A stretch of 64,000 nt of DNA from Lineus longissimus (lineage: Eukaryota > Nemertea > Pilidiophora > Heteronemertea > Lineidae). The translations under genes and the position numbers were made by a program. Below, piece by piece: positions 21,692 to 31,875 of this stretch (position 1 is its first letter; the number at the start of each line of letters is the position of its first letter). The notes below the pieces were generated by a model. That model made no database searches. It saw only the letters and a list, made by a program, of their open reading frames with translations, and was not told where the DNA came from. The stretch spans positions 11,209,501-11,273,500 of the forward strand of contig NC_088323.1 in the NCBI RefSeq assembly GCF_910592395.1, read 5' to 3'.

Positions 21692-22329
21692 ATCATCAGG
21701 CCTGCTAACATACTTAATTTCCTAGTAAAACATTTCATTGCCAGGTGTCAGTATCTTATCAGTTACTAGTACTAATTATGACTCATCCAGCATGATGACC
21801 TCCTGCTCATTTTAGTACACCTATGCTATGTAGGCCATGTACACCATGTAGGCTTTGTTTAGTGTATGGCTTCCCATTGCATCTTGAAATACATCCTTGG
21901 CTTAATAATGGTAGTCTACAAACCATTAATCTTGATAAAAAGAAGTATGATTTATTCACACTTACCTGACATGTTAAGTCTTATGCTTGACTTATTTGGG
22001 ATGCAGAACAAGTTAACTTTTTAAGTTGAAGATGTTCATTTTGAGAAAACCAGCATGGTCAAGAAAGATGGAAGATCTTTTGTTTTAAAAACAGGAATAG
22101 ATGGCAGCACCGCTCGAGGGTATGGAGTGCTTTAACAGTTTCTTTTGGCATGTTAAGCTGCTGGTAGGCAGTGATTAAAATGATTGGGTACAAGATTTGA
22201 TGACTTTCATTTGGGTTAGGTTTGGGCGAACCCCAATGCCATTTTCAGAATTATACCGTGCATGAAACAATCACATTCTTTTCAGAATTAGGTATGAAAC
22301 AATTAGGCATACATTCTCTTATTTTAGAT
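21692..22329. other. 5' non-coding part of the Academ-like transposon
   Basis: This lies between ORF1 and the right inverted repeat and has no frame of note. It could hold the promoter and a short first exon of the transposase gene; none can be pinpointed. Confidence 0.4.
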
Positions 22330-22760
22330 AGTTCCATTGGTTTCCTTAACCTCCAAAACCTAGGGACAGACACAAAAATCATGACTCTATCATAGATAAT
22401 AAGGGAGATACAGACATTTTCTCGTTGCGGCGGCCATCTTGGACGCCATTTTGGATTTCTTGCTGAACCAATCATTTCATGTTATTTCTGATGGTCTTAA
22501 TGTGTTCCTTGACCCCTCAAACCTGGGTATAGACATCAAAATCATGACTCTAGCATGAATAATAAAGGAGATATGGTCACTTAAGGGTTACGGCGGCCAT
22601 CTTGGACGCCATCTTGAAAAAAACAGCTTTCCGGGGCCCAGATTTCTCTAGACTTTTAGTATGTTGTTTTGGACTATCAATAGTACCCAAAACCATTAAA
22701 AAACGTTTTGTTGCAATTTGTTGTGGGTTAAGCTGTTTTTTTCATAAATTGACCCTACTA
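22330..22760 (-). repeat. Right terminal inverted repeat
   Basis: Counterpart of the left repeat. Identity by eye covers 22425-22723, including the run of seven T/A residues. The outermost bases read GACCCTACTA and are followed by the TTT duplication. Confidence 0.9.
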
Positions 22761-23030
22761 TTTTATAAGTGACTCATTTTCGATATAATTTTCTTTGTAG
22801 GTTCTCCCAGTTGAATACATAATGTATTATATGGGTTTTGATTTGACTTACTTTTCTAGGTCACGGAGGTCAAATGGCTTGAATTGGTTGTTTGAGTATA
22901 ACTATGGCACGTTTCATAACCGCTAAAGCTATGAACTTGAAATTTGGTATACATGACTTCTTATGTCATGTATCCTCGGATTGCGAATTTCGATCTGATC
23001 TGATTCTCGACTTGGCCACCTAATCCTGTT
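22761..23030 (+). repeat. Family A repeat, right part after the insertion
   Basis: Continues the unit cut at 16624: AAGTGACTCATTTTCGATAT, GTAGGTTCTCCCAG, TCTAGGTCACGGAGGTCA, then a unit start at ATGGCACGTTTCATAACCGC and GACTTGGCCACC. Confidence 0.85.
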
Positions 23031-26000
23031 CATCACAACTGTAAAGTTAAACTTTTATGCTCAAGTCTAAGGCATAAACATTATGAAACATCACAAGGTA
23101 AAACGCACAAATTCTAAATGGCTCTTTGGACCAAAAAACTTGCCCATGAGATCTACATGAAACCCAGGTCTTGTGCTGATCTTCTAATGTATATGAATTG
23201 ATATGGAAATATCCCTTTGCAACAGACAATAGCACTTCACTCACTTCACCCGCACAGAAGGGCCTCATCAACCCAGTCAGCAAGATGACACAAACTGCAC
23301 ACGATGTGGAGTAGTATACACAACCACTGCCTTGTGGTGAGTTAACTGCCACGGTTCGTGTTTTTTTTCCTTTCCATTTTGTGGTTCATGGTTCAACTGT
23401 TGTCACGCAGTGTACATGTGCTGTAGATCATGTAAATAGTGCATGGGTGGTGGTGTAAACGGAACAACAGTCCCTCGAATCATAGTCCTTCACATTCACC
23501 TGTGGGTGATGCTGCCTCATCAGTGACAGCAATCCTCAGGTTAATGCTGTTGTAAGTGATTTTATTACGGTAGGCCCCTTTAACAATCATGTACCATATG
23601 AATAAAAGTTCATAAATGACCTTCTTCTTAATTTTCAGATAAAGTTCGATAAAGAGAGAGGTAGACAGGGTCCTTTAGCAAAGTGAGGTCACCAAACTGA
23701 ATACATCCAAGGCTTGCCAAGAGCAACATGAGATGCAATATTCATTATTTTATCCTTGGTTTGAAAATGAGCTGAATAATGATCTAAGAACCGAATATAT
23801 CAACCCTTCTAGTCTTTCCGTTAGTGCTCAGTTTTAGATGTGTTCTAGGCCACAATGCTCATTGACTTCGCCATAGAGCGATGTCAGCTCTAATTTGATT
23901 TCTTTTTTTACGAGTTGCTCTCTTCATTTATTCTCAATTTGCAACAGTAGGCTGATGCAATTATCAACTCGTATCTTGTACCCTCCCTCCTCAAGCCTTC
24001 AACACCTTTACGACATTCACCTGTAAATTTTCAGCTAAGCTACGACAAGGGTTCATCACACACTGATGGAAATTTGCCATAAGTATCACTGCATGTACTG
24101 GTCATATGGAAAGACTTTCGACATCTCATCACCTCTGGGCCTGGGCATGTCAAAAAGTAAAGACGTCTCTTCACCAGTGACGGCCGAAATACCATAAGCA
24201 CTATGACCACACTGTTACCCTTACTATGTTACGTAGGCCTGTCCTTTGTGCTTTTTTTTCCTTTGGTGGTTATCCATTTTAGTGTAAAATTGGCTCTTCC
24301 CGTCCCAATAAACCGAGCAGAAACACAAGTATAAAAATCAAGCAGGAAAATGGAGGCAGCGCAGGCGGGGAAATCCCTGTTGGATTTCCAGACAACAAAA
24401 TTTTGACGCAACATCACTTTATCGCCATCAGTAGTTCGACAAGACTTGGCGATCAACAGCCCAGTTTATCGGCAAGATTCGACACCGGATCACTGGAGGC
24501 TTACAAATCAACCTCAAAGATATGCACAGATAATGGGTAAGATTTGCAAAAATTCGACACCGTATCTTGTCGAAGCTTGAGGGGGGGGGGGTGAAAGATA
24601 CGAGTTGATAATTGCATTACTGTGAACCCAAACTCCCATTCAGCAAATGCAGCTGTCACCCATTTGTCAATAAAGCATACCAACTAGGCAAGTCTACAGT
24701 ATCTCCGATTCCTCTAGTTAAATGGATAAAAATGGTGAGGCAGGATGTACAGCTTCATTTTAGGTGTTTATGAAAATCCGAGAGCATTGTGAAAATGAGA
24801 GCGATATGCTACATTTCTCAACATTGTGGAGCAAACTATGATAGCGGGAAAAAAAGCAAAAATATCTGCTCATAAGGCAAATCAGGATTTTCCCTTGTAA
24901 CCCTAGTTCCTAGTTTTTCTTTCCTGAAAATGTTAGTAAAAAAGTTAATCTCAGAGGAAAATCATACTTGCTATTAAACAAAAAAATACTTAATATAGCG
25001 CCCTTTCCACTGAAAATTGACAAATGTGACCCGCTGCATGAAAAGGTACCTCCATGCGGTAACGTTATTATCGAGAAAAACATAATTTAAATGTCCCGCT
25101 CGCTATAGCCACGTGTGTATGTTTACTTCCGGGTTCGGCGAATCTGTTGTTCTTTTGTTTGCTCGCTGGCGTCATGGGGAATCCCCGGATTTCGTCAAGA
25201 TTTGGCTTGTAGGATAGTGCAGAAAACACTCTTTTTTTCTCTCGTCTAAACAGCTTTAATATCTTAAAAACTTATGGAATGGCGAGTGTAGAAACTTTAA
25301 AAGATGAACTGCTTTAGGTGGACGAATAATTTCATTTTTTAGTGGATGTTTTTGACGATGATGGTGAGGAAAAAGTTCGTGATTTCATATGTCTATGAAA
25401 AATTCTTCAGATTCTTGGAGGGGAAGGCCCACTCTATAAGAAACAATGAAAAACTCAATTTTGAAAGTTTGACCCCTACCGGCCTTTTCATGGGGCTGGT
25501 CACAAATGTTCAAGAGCGCTTGCTCAAAAAGTCACATCACCACTCAAAATATAGTCAAACATTGAAGTGTTGTTTGAAGAGGAATGTCTTGAGTAAGGTC
25601 TTGAAACAGTCGATAATGCTGGCAGTTCTTATGATTATCGGCAGAGTGTTCCACATTCAAAATGAGTGACAGTAGAAATGGGCATTATCTCCAACAAGTT
25701 TAAACATTTCTCAATTAAGTAGGTGTTGACAGTTATTTTGGTTGTGTTTACTTGTGTATTAGAAATGCACAGAAAATAAAAGGTTAATGTGAAAAATGGT
25801 TCAAACATTTTTGAACACGTTTCTTATAAGAAGTGAGTTTTACTGCTTCACATCAGTCTATGGTCTTAAAGCGTTTAGCATGATATGTACATGGTCAGGT
25901 ATTATATAAGCATTTTAATTTTTTTTACAATATTAAGCTTTTTTCCATCTGCCAAAGTATCAGATATGTTGTTTGTGATATCTTTCTCTGCCATTCTATA

Positions 26001-26290
26001 GCATTGGCTTTTTATGGTTTTGACCTTTCATTCACATTACCTGGATATTTCATATTATTCCTGGCTCCCTTTAAGTCTTACACTTGTTATCATCTGCACT
26101 CCTTCATTTTAAGCTCACCTGTAAGAAGCTTATACAATACTGTGTCGTTATTCGTAAGTCTGAGTACATTTCATAGACACTTGAACAGTTTGACTGTAAT
26201 CCTTTTTTTGGACAATCCTCAGAGAGGTATTTCTTATTTTCAGTGTTTGACCTACTTTCTTTCCATGAGGCAGCTATTTTTTAAATCAGT
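23031..26290. other. 3.3 kb without a recognised gene
   Basis: No frame with a domain. An inverted pair of about 45-50 bp lies at about 23956-24001 and 24577-24620 (ATGCAATTATCAACTCGTAT and its complement), the right arm next to a 10-G run at 24584. Near 25110-25175 is a promoter-like cluster (CCACGTGTG, ACTTCCGGG) without a recognised downstream gene. Frames of up to about 107 aa look like chance. Confidence 0.45.
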
Positions 26291-26302
26291 GTTCTTGTCA
26301 TT

Positions 26303-27335
26303 ATGCCCCCGCTAAAGTGGGGGCATTATGTACTTGGGTGGTTTCCGGCCACCGCCGCGTCCGCGTCCGCCACACTGAATTCAAGAATATAACTCAAGAA
26401 CCCCTTGCTCGGCTGACTTGAAATTTTTAGGGGGTGTAGGCCTAGTGTGTCAAAGGGTCCCTATTGTTTTTTGGCGCGTTCCAAAATCCAATATGGCCGC
26501 CAGCCGCCATCTTAGATTTTCGCATTCTGCTCGTTTACTAGAGAACCAGAGGTCCAACAGTCTCAAACTTTTGTGGTGTGATGGTCTATGGTAGGGGAGG
26601 TTCCCTATCGATTTTGGGCCCGACCCGAAATCAAAGATGGCCACCAGCCACCATCTTAGATTTTGGCATTCCGCTCGTTAACTGGAGAACCGGAGGTCCA
26701 ACAGTCTTCAAACTTTTGTGGCGTAATGGTCTATGGTAGGGGAGGTTCCCTATCGATTTTGGGCCCGACCCGAAATCAAAGATGGCCGCCAGCCACCATC
26801 TTAGATTTTGGCATTCCGCTCGTTAACTGGAGAACCGGAGGTCCAACAGTCTTCAAACTTTTGTGGTGTAATGGTCTATGTAGAGGAGGTTCCCTATCGA
26901 TTTTGGGCCAGACCCGAAATCAAAGATGGCCACCAGGTCCCCGACTTGGTGATTTGTATTCCGCCCCGTAAATTAAGAACCGAGTGAGTGACAGACCTGA
27001 AACTTATGTGGTGATATTACCTAGTGTAGCGGAGGTTCCCTATCCATTTTGGGCCCGATCTGAAATCCAAGATGGCTGCCAGGCCCGACTTGGTTTTTCG
27101 CATTCTGACTTGTAACTCAAGAACCAAGTGAGTGACAGACCTAAAACTTATGTGGTGTGATGAGGTTGTGTAGGGGAGGTTCCCTGTCGATTTTGGGCCT
27201 GACCCAAAATTCAATATGGCTGCCAGCAGCCAACTTAGATTTTGGTATTCCGATTGTTAACTGAAGAACTAGAGGTTTGACACACTTCAAACTTTTGTGG
27301 TGCAATGGTCATTCAGGGGATGCTCTCTATCAATT
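26303..27335 (+). repeat. Hairpin-headed repeat with ~145-bp tandem units
   Basis: A hairpin of 11-bp arms (ATGCCCCCGCT ... AGTGGGGGCAT, one mismatch) at 26303-26326 is followed by CCGCGTCCGCGTCC. Seven units then begin near 26399, 26543, 26687, 26832, 26978, 27121 and 27266, a period of 143-146 bp. Units carry AAGATGGCCRCCAG, CCATCTTAGATTTT and GAGGTTCCCTATCGATTTT. Frames here are repeat translations. Confidence 0.85.
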
Positions 27336-27805
27336 TTGGAAACGGCAAAAACTTAAAAGATCAAGTAGATGACAACGGCGAAAATAGTATAGACCACGCT
27401 TCACCTCTGTAGTGAGTAAATGGGAAAACCAACCTCTGCTGTTCACATGCATGTCTATTGTCAGACCAACTAGCCCAGTCAACAGCCATATTATTGTGGA
27501 TGTTATTTGAGAGCCTCCACAAAATTTCATAAACAGCCACAGAGAAGATATTATCATATTTATGCGCTTATAAGCGCACTGCGCTTATATTCGAGGTGCG
27601 CTTATAGCCACAATTTCATATTTATAGGCTAAATAATGCGCGCAATGAACATATTAACACACCGAACACACCAGAGCGGGGGGGGGGCATACATTCGCAA
27701 TTTGCCCCAATTGCGTTATATATTTCTAGTTTTGAAGTAATAATGGGTAGACTGAGAGAAGTTTTAGAGTGGGTTTATCTGATAAGACTATGACACACAT
27801 TTCTC
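27336..27805. other. Non-coding, nothing recognised
   Basis: A GCGCTTATA-rich stretch near 27565-27610 and a nine-G run near 27680. No gene. Confidence 0.4.
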
Positions 27806-28300
27806 TGCTTTTTGGCTCAGTTTTTTGGAGTCTATACAATACCGCTGTGTCTCTCGTACGTCGTCGTCATCGTCTGTATCCTGTTTCAAAAACAGTGGCA
27901 CGTTTCTTAACCGCTAAGACTATGAACTTGAAACTTTGACTTGTCCACCAGGGGGCCAGAAGTGGAAACTTAAAACGTTTGATATCTTTCTTATGAATGA
28001 CTCGATTTCAATAAAGTTTTTATATTAGGTTCTCCTAGCAAGGATACATCACATCTTATATAGGTTTTTGATTTGACCTACTTTTCAAGGTCATAGAGGT
28101 CGAAATGCGTAAATTCTGATTCTGGACTTGGCCACGAGGAGGCAAAAACTAAAAGTGGTAAAAACTGCAATTTCTCGCTTATTAGTGACTTGTTTTCGAT
28201 GATATTTCTATGGTAGGTACTCCTAGCAACGATACATCACATGTCATACTGACTTTGGTTTGACCTATATACTGTAAAAGTAGCATGTTTCTTAACCAGG
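27806..28300 (+). repeat. Family A repeat copy
   Basis: It opens TTTTTGGCTCAGTTTTTTGG, then ACGTCGTCGTCATCGTC and units with GTGGCACGTTTCTTAACC and TCAAGGTCATAGAGGTCG. The second unit is shortened. Confidence 0.8.
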
Positions 28301-28402
28301 ATGTAGACCTGGTTAAGTGTTGAAAAAAGCGCTCCAGAATACCGACTCGCTGAATAATATGAGTGCTTTACAAATGCCAATATTGATTGATTGATTGATT
28401 GT
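28301..28402 (+). repeat. LINE-like 3' tail with (ATTG)n
   Basis: GAGTGCTTTACAAATGCCAA followed by about five ATTG units at 28381-28402 matches the style of CR1/L2-clade 3' ends. No protein part is attached. Confidence 0.5.
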
Positions 28403-28424
28403 TGAATTCCTAACCACCAAATAT

Positions 28425-28740
28425 CTGTACGGTGAGCACAATGGCCCTTGGCTGTTTCGGCCTCCTGGAGGTCAATTCGAGAATCTGATTGGACAGAAAT
28501 TTTGTGTCGGAGGTAAAATGACGTAGCGAGTCATGTGTACCAGGTCTCAAGTTCATATATTTAGCTGTTAAGAAACGTGCCATATTTTCTCTCAAACAGC
28601 CAATTTACACCATTTGACCTCTTTGACCTTAAAAAGTAGCTGAAATCGAAAACCCTTAGGGTATGTGATGTATTTTTGCTTGGAGTACCTACCATGAAAA
28701 TATCATCGAAAACAAGTCACTAATACGCGAGCATGTTTAA
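28425..28740. repeat. Family A tail joined to a reversed family A unit
   Basis: Plus-strand tail GTACGGTGAGCACAATGGCC is followed directly by a minus-strand unit (GACCTCTTTGACCTT, AGTACCTACCATGAAAATAT), so two copies meet head to head here. Confidence 0.7.
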
Positions 28741-29449
28741 CAATATTGGAACGGTATACCTCACACCACTCTATGTGTGCCAAAACCAGCTCATCGATGG
28801 GAAATTAAACGTTTTCTAATTTAAATATACTAGAAACTGGGCTTCAAAATCACAAAACTATCAAATATCCCATTAAATAACAGTTACATTAAATTTTAAT
28901 AGACATGAAATGGGATTTCTAAACATGTGAACATCTAACTACAAAAAACGAGACGTTTTGCATTTGTTCATGTTTTTTGTTTTTTACCGCGAATGTGTAA
29001 TGAAACGTGCTATAAAACTAGTTGTAGGCAGTCGAAATTGATAAGATATGAATATCCCATTATTAGACAACAAATGAAACCATGTGATACCCTTAGTCCA
29101 TTAAGCAGCTACAACATATTTAACTGCTAACCACAAAATATGTGATGATGTGGAGTAGAAAAACGCTTTTCTAATACTATTCTCTACCAGTGCCATCACT
29201 TTTCTTCAAAACTGTTGAAAAGCAAAATGCGAAACGTATCGCTTTTCATGTAAATGTTATCTTTGATATTATATCTAAATAGTTTTATAGAGATCAGTAA
29301 CTTTGAAGCAGTCGTTTGCTTTAAAACGGGGTGTTTCAAAGTCCTTTTGTGCGGAATTGGCTTGGGTGTACCACGTGAACCGAGAGAGCTCTGTCCAAAT
29401 GCGCTTCTTTCGGAATGGTCATTGGCTTTGATGTTTAAACTATATGTTC
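28741..29449. other. AT-rich non-coding DNA
   Basis: No repeat family or coding frame recognised. Confidence 0.4.
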
Positions 29450-29690
29450 CCTAGTCGCCTGACTCTTTATTTGAAAGACTCTAGTACACATGAGCCTCGT
29501 GGTCAGATAGCCTCTGACACCGAATTTTGTTCTGATCTGACTCACAATTTGGCCACCAGGGTGCCAAAACCGAAAAGGTAAAGAATGCAATATCTCGCTT
29601 ATTAGTGACTTGTTTTCAGTAATATTGTTATGGTAGGTACTTCAAGCACAGATTCATCACATGTCATACCGTTTTTGATGTTACATACTG
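29450..29690 (+). repeat. Family A fragment
   Basis: Contains CATGAGCCTCGTGGTCAGAT, TTGGCCACCAGGGTGCC and TATGGTAGGTACTTCAAGCA. Confidence 0.7.
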
Positions 29691-31624
29691 TAGAAGAGAA
29701 AATTTTCGGTGCATAAAATTCACTGTGTACAAGGTGTAAAGACATATGTGCAATTGTACGAGACATACTACGGTTCTGGTTTAGCAGAAAAGTTGGTAAG
29801 ATCGACTAAATCAAAGACTCCCGTTAATCCGCTCTTCATCATCCGACCATTCCTTCCCAACCTCCTAAGGGTATATATTCAAGATCACATGTACACACAA
29901 TTTCGTCACACAAACTTGTCAGTATCGACTGCTATCTGGTCGCAAATATTGTTTGTTAATTTTGGTACGCAGCAATATATGAATGCTATGTTTAAGCTAT
30001 GTGTAAGGGGTGCTGTTTTTGTGCGCGGCTATATAAGTTGTATAAGTCATGTATTTGTTCATGCTGTCAGGAAATAAAATGCTTCTGGTGCAAAATATAT
30101 TATTCTTGATACTTTTCTTTTTTTCATATAAATACTTTTGTGAACACTTGATCTAATAACTTGAATTTCTACCTTCAAGTTTTGAACGCCAGATAATAAA
30201 ATTATTCAGTCTTCAAACTACTTATCCTAGTGAATTACAAAAGGTACACTTCTGGCACTTGTAGGGCCCCTCAAAAGTAACAGTATCAGTGATTTACCAC
30301 TTTATTTGAAAATGTGCCACTATATATTTTCGAGTAAAAGCCTCAGGACCAAGAAAACAAAACAAAACAACATCGACTGTTCACTAATTCAAGAATATCA
30401 TTCCATATCTATTTGATTGCTTTGTAGCAGATTTTGCTACTATAATGTGGTCAGATACATAATTGGCAGCCATTGATGTGACGTCGTCATCACTATGTCT
30501 GAGCGCTTAGGTTTCTTCGCACTGACTGGAACCACTTTTCAGTAGTAAATACCGCTATTTGTGGATATTTAGGAGTGGTGACATCATCAGAGCAATAACC
30601 AATCATATGTTAGCAATAATTTAGGTCATAAACGCCTGGTAGTTCATCAATAAGATCTCATTGAGCGATTAACACAGAAAATGAGTCAAAGTACACTGTG
30701 ATGATCGAGTTATTGATATTGCATGCCTGCATGAATTTTGATACAAATATTTTTTACCGATCTTGCAAGATTCATGCAGTCATGTAAAACATATATTACA
30801 TGTAGATAACATGTAGAAATTTTATACAATATATTTATATCAGTTGATCCTTGATGTGCACGAATTTTAGATACTTTCTATAGGTCCATGTCTCAGGTAT
30901 GCAACTTTAAGAGGCTGGTACTTCGCTTCCAATTTTTAATTGCCAGCGAAGCTCATTGTATGCTGTTGTTTCTACGTTAAAGCCTTTAGTACCAGACTGC
31001 TTCTGAAAATGGTGTGAAATTATCTCAACAAGCTGTTCAACGAAGGAGTTGTTGGTTGTATTACTGCGCATGCGCACTAGTGGCAAAAGTACACGAGCCA
31101 CTTTTGTCATAATCGACAGATGTCGACATGAGCGGGCAAAATAGTGCTCAGTTAATTCAGTAATATTTACAGTTTTTGATGTCGCATTACGATTTTAAGC
31201 GATCTGCAGTGTTTTGTGATATTTCTTTGCCTGATTCTGTCAGTAATTTTGATGTAAGTCAGCTTAACAAAATAATATTAAATTGGTCTCGGGTATTTAT
31301 TCGAAGATGACTGTCAGGCCAGTTTTCTGCAAACAACGGTGTGTGTGAATTTTCGTGTTAGTAATCACCCTCGAAATCATGTTAAAACACTCTATCAGAC
31401 AAAATTAACTCATTAGCATCAAATGAAATCATCTTAAAAATATATTTGCGGTATTAGTTTGGGGGATTATTTGGGAGAACTTACATCTTTTGAAGCAAAC
31501 TTGTCACAGTGTTGCAGGTTTTGTGTTTCAAGATTTAGCGAATCCTCGACTTGGAATATTCGTCGGTGCAAAGTGTGGTTGTGTCAAAACCACCCAACCT
31601 ATCTCTGGCTTGGGTTAGTTATAT
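29691..31624. other. 1.9 kb without a recognised gene
   Basis: The longest frame, 122 aa at 29709-30077, has no recognisable domain. TGCGCATGCGCA at 31065-31076 is a perfect 12-bp NRF1-type palindrome. Confidence 0.4.
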
Positions 31625-31875
31625 TGACTAACATAACAATGATAATTCTTAGCGTAGTTTGTCAGAATTTATGCAATATCCATCCCGTATGGTGATCCGA
31701 AAGTTCTGAGAAATCGGCAATGGCGGATTGCCATTTAACAGAAGAGCGAATCCAGGCCAGAATCTTTCATCACAATGTGCGTTCAAAACACCTATGAATG
31801 ACTCAGAATCACCCAGGCTCCACTCATGGGTTATACCTCCAATGAAAATAATTGCTGAAACCGCTGCAAACATGT

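Larger units (their letters stand above)
16625..22760 (-). mobile_element. Academ-like (AcademX-type) DNA transposon, 6.1 kb
   Basis: Both termini read TAGTAGGGTCAAT inward, inside long inverted repeats (left to about 17050, right from about 22330). TTT is duplicated at 16622-16624 and 22761-22763. The element interrupts a family A unit, so its borders are fixed by the host sequence. Inside, on the minus strand, are a transposase-like ORF and an ORF with an XPG/FEN1-like nuclease and a CXC domain. In the published classification, Academ elements make 3-4-bp target duplications and the AcademX lineage encodes an XPG nuclease. The assignment rests on those traits and on recalled family motifs, not on a search. 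Confidence 0.8.

Noticed and set aside
18515-21725. Plus-strand frames opposite the transposase (for example 21005-21454)
   Set aside because: Shadows of the long minus-strand ORFs; no domains.
29709-30077. 122-aa plus-strand frame
   Set aside because: No domain, no splice context, AT-rich; consistent with a chance frame.
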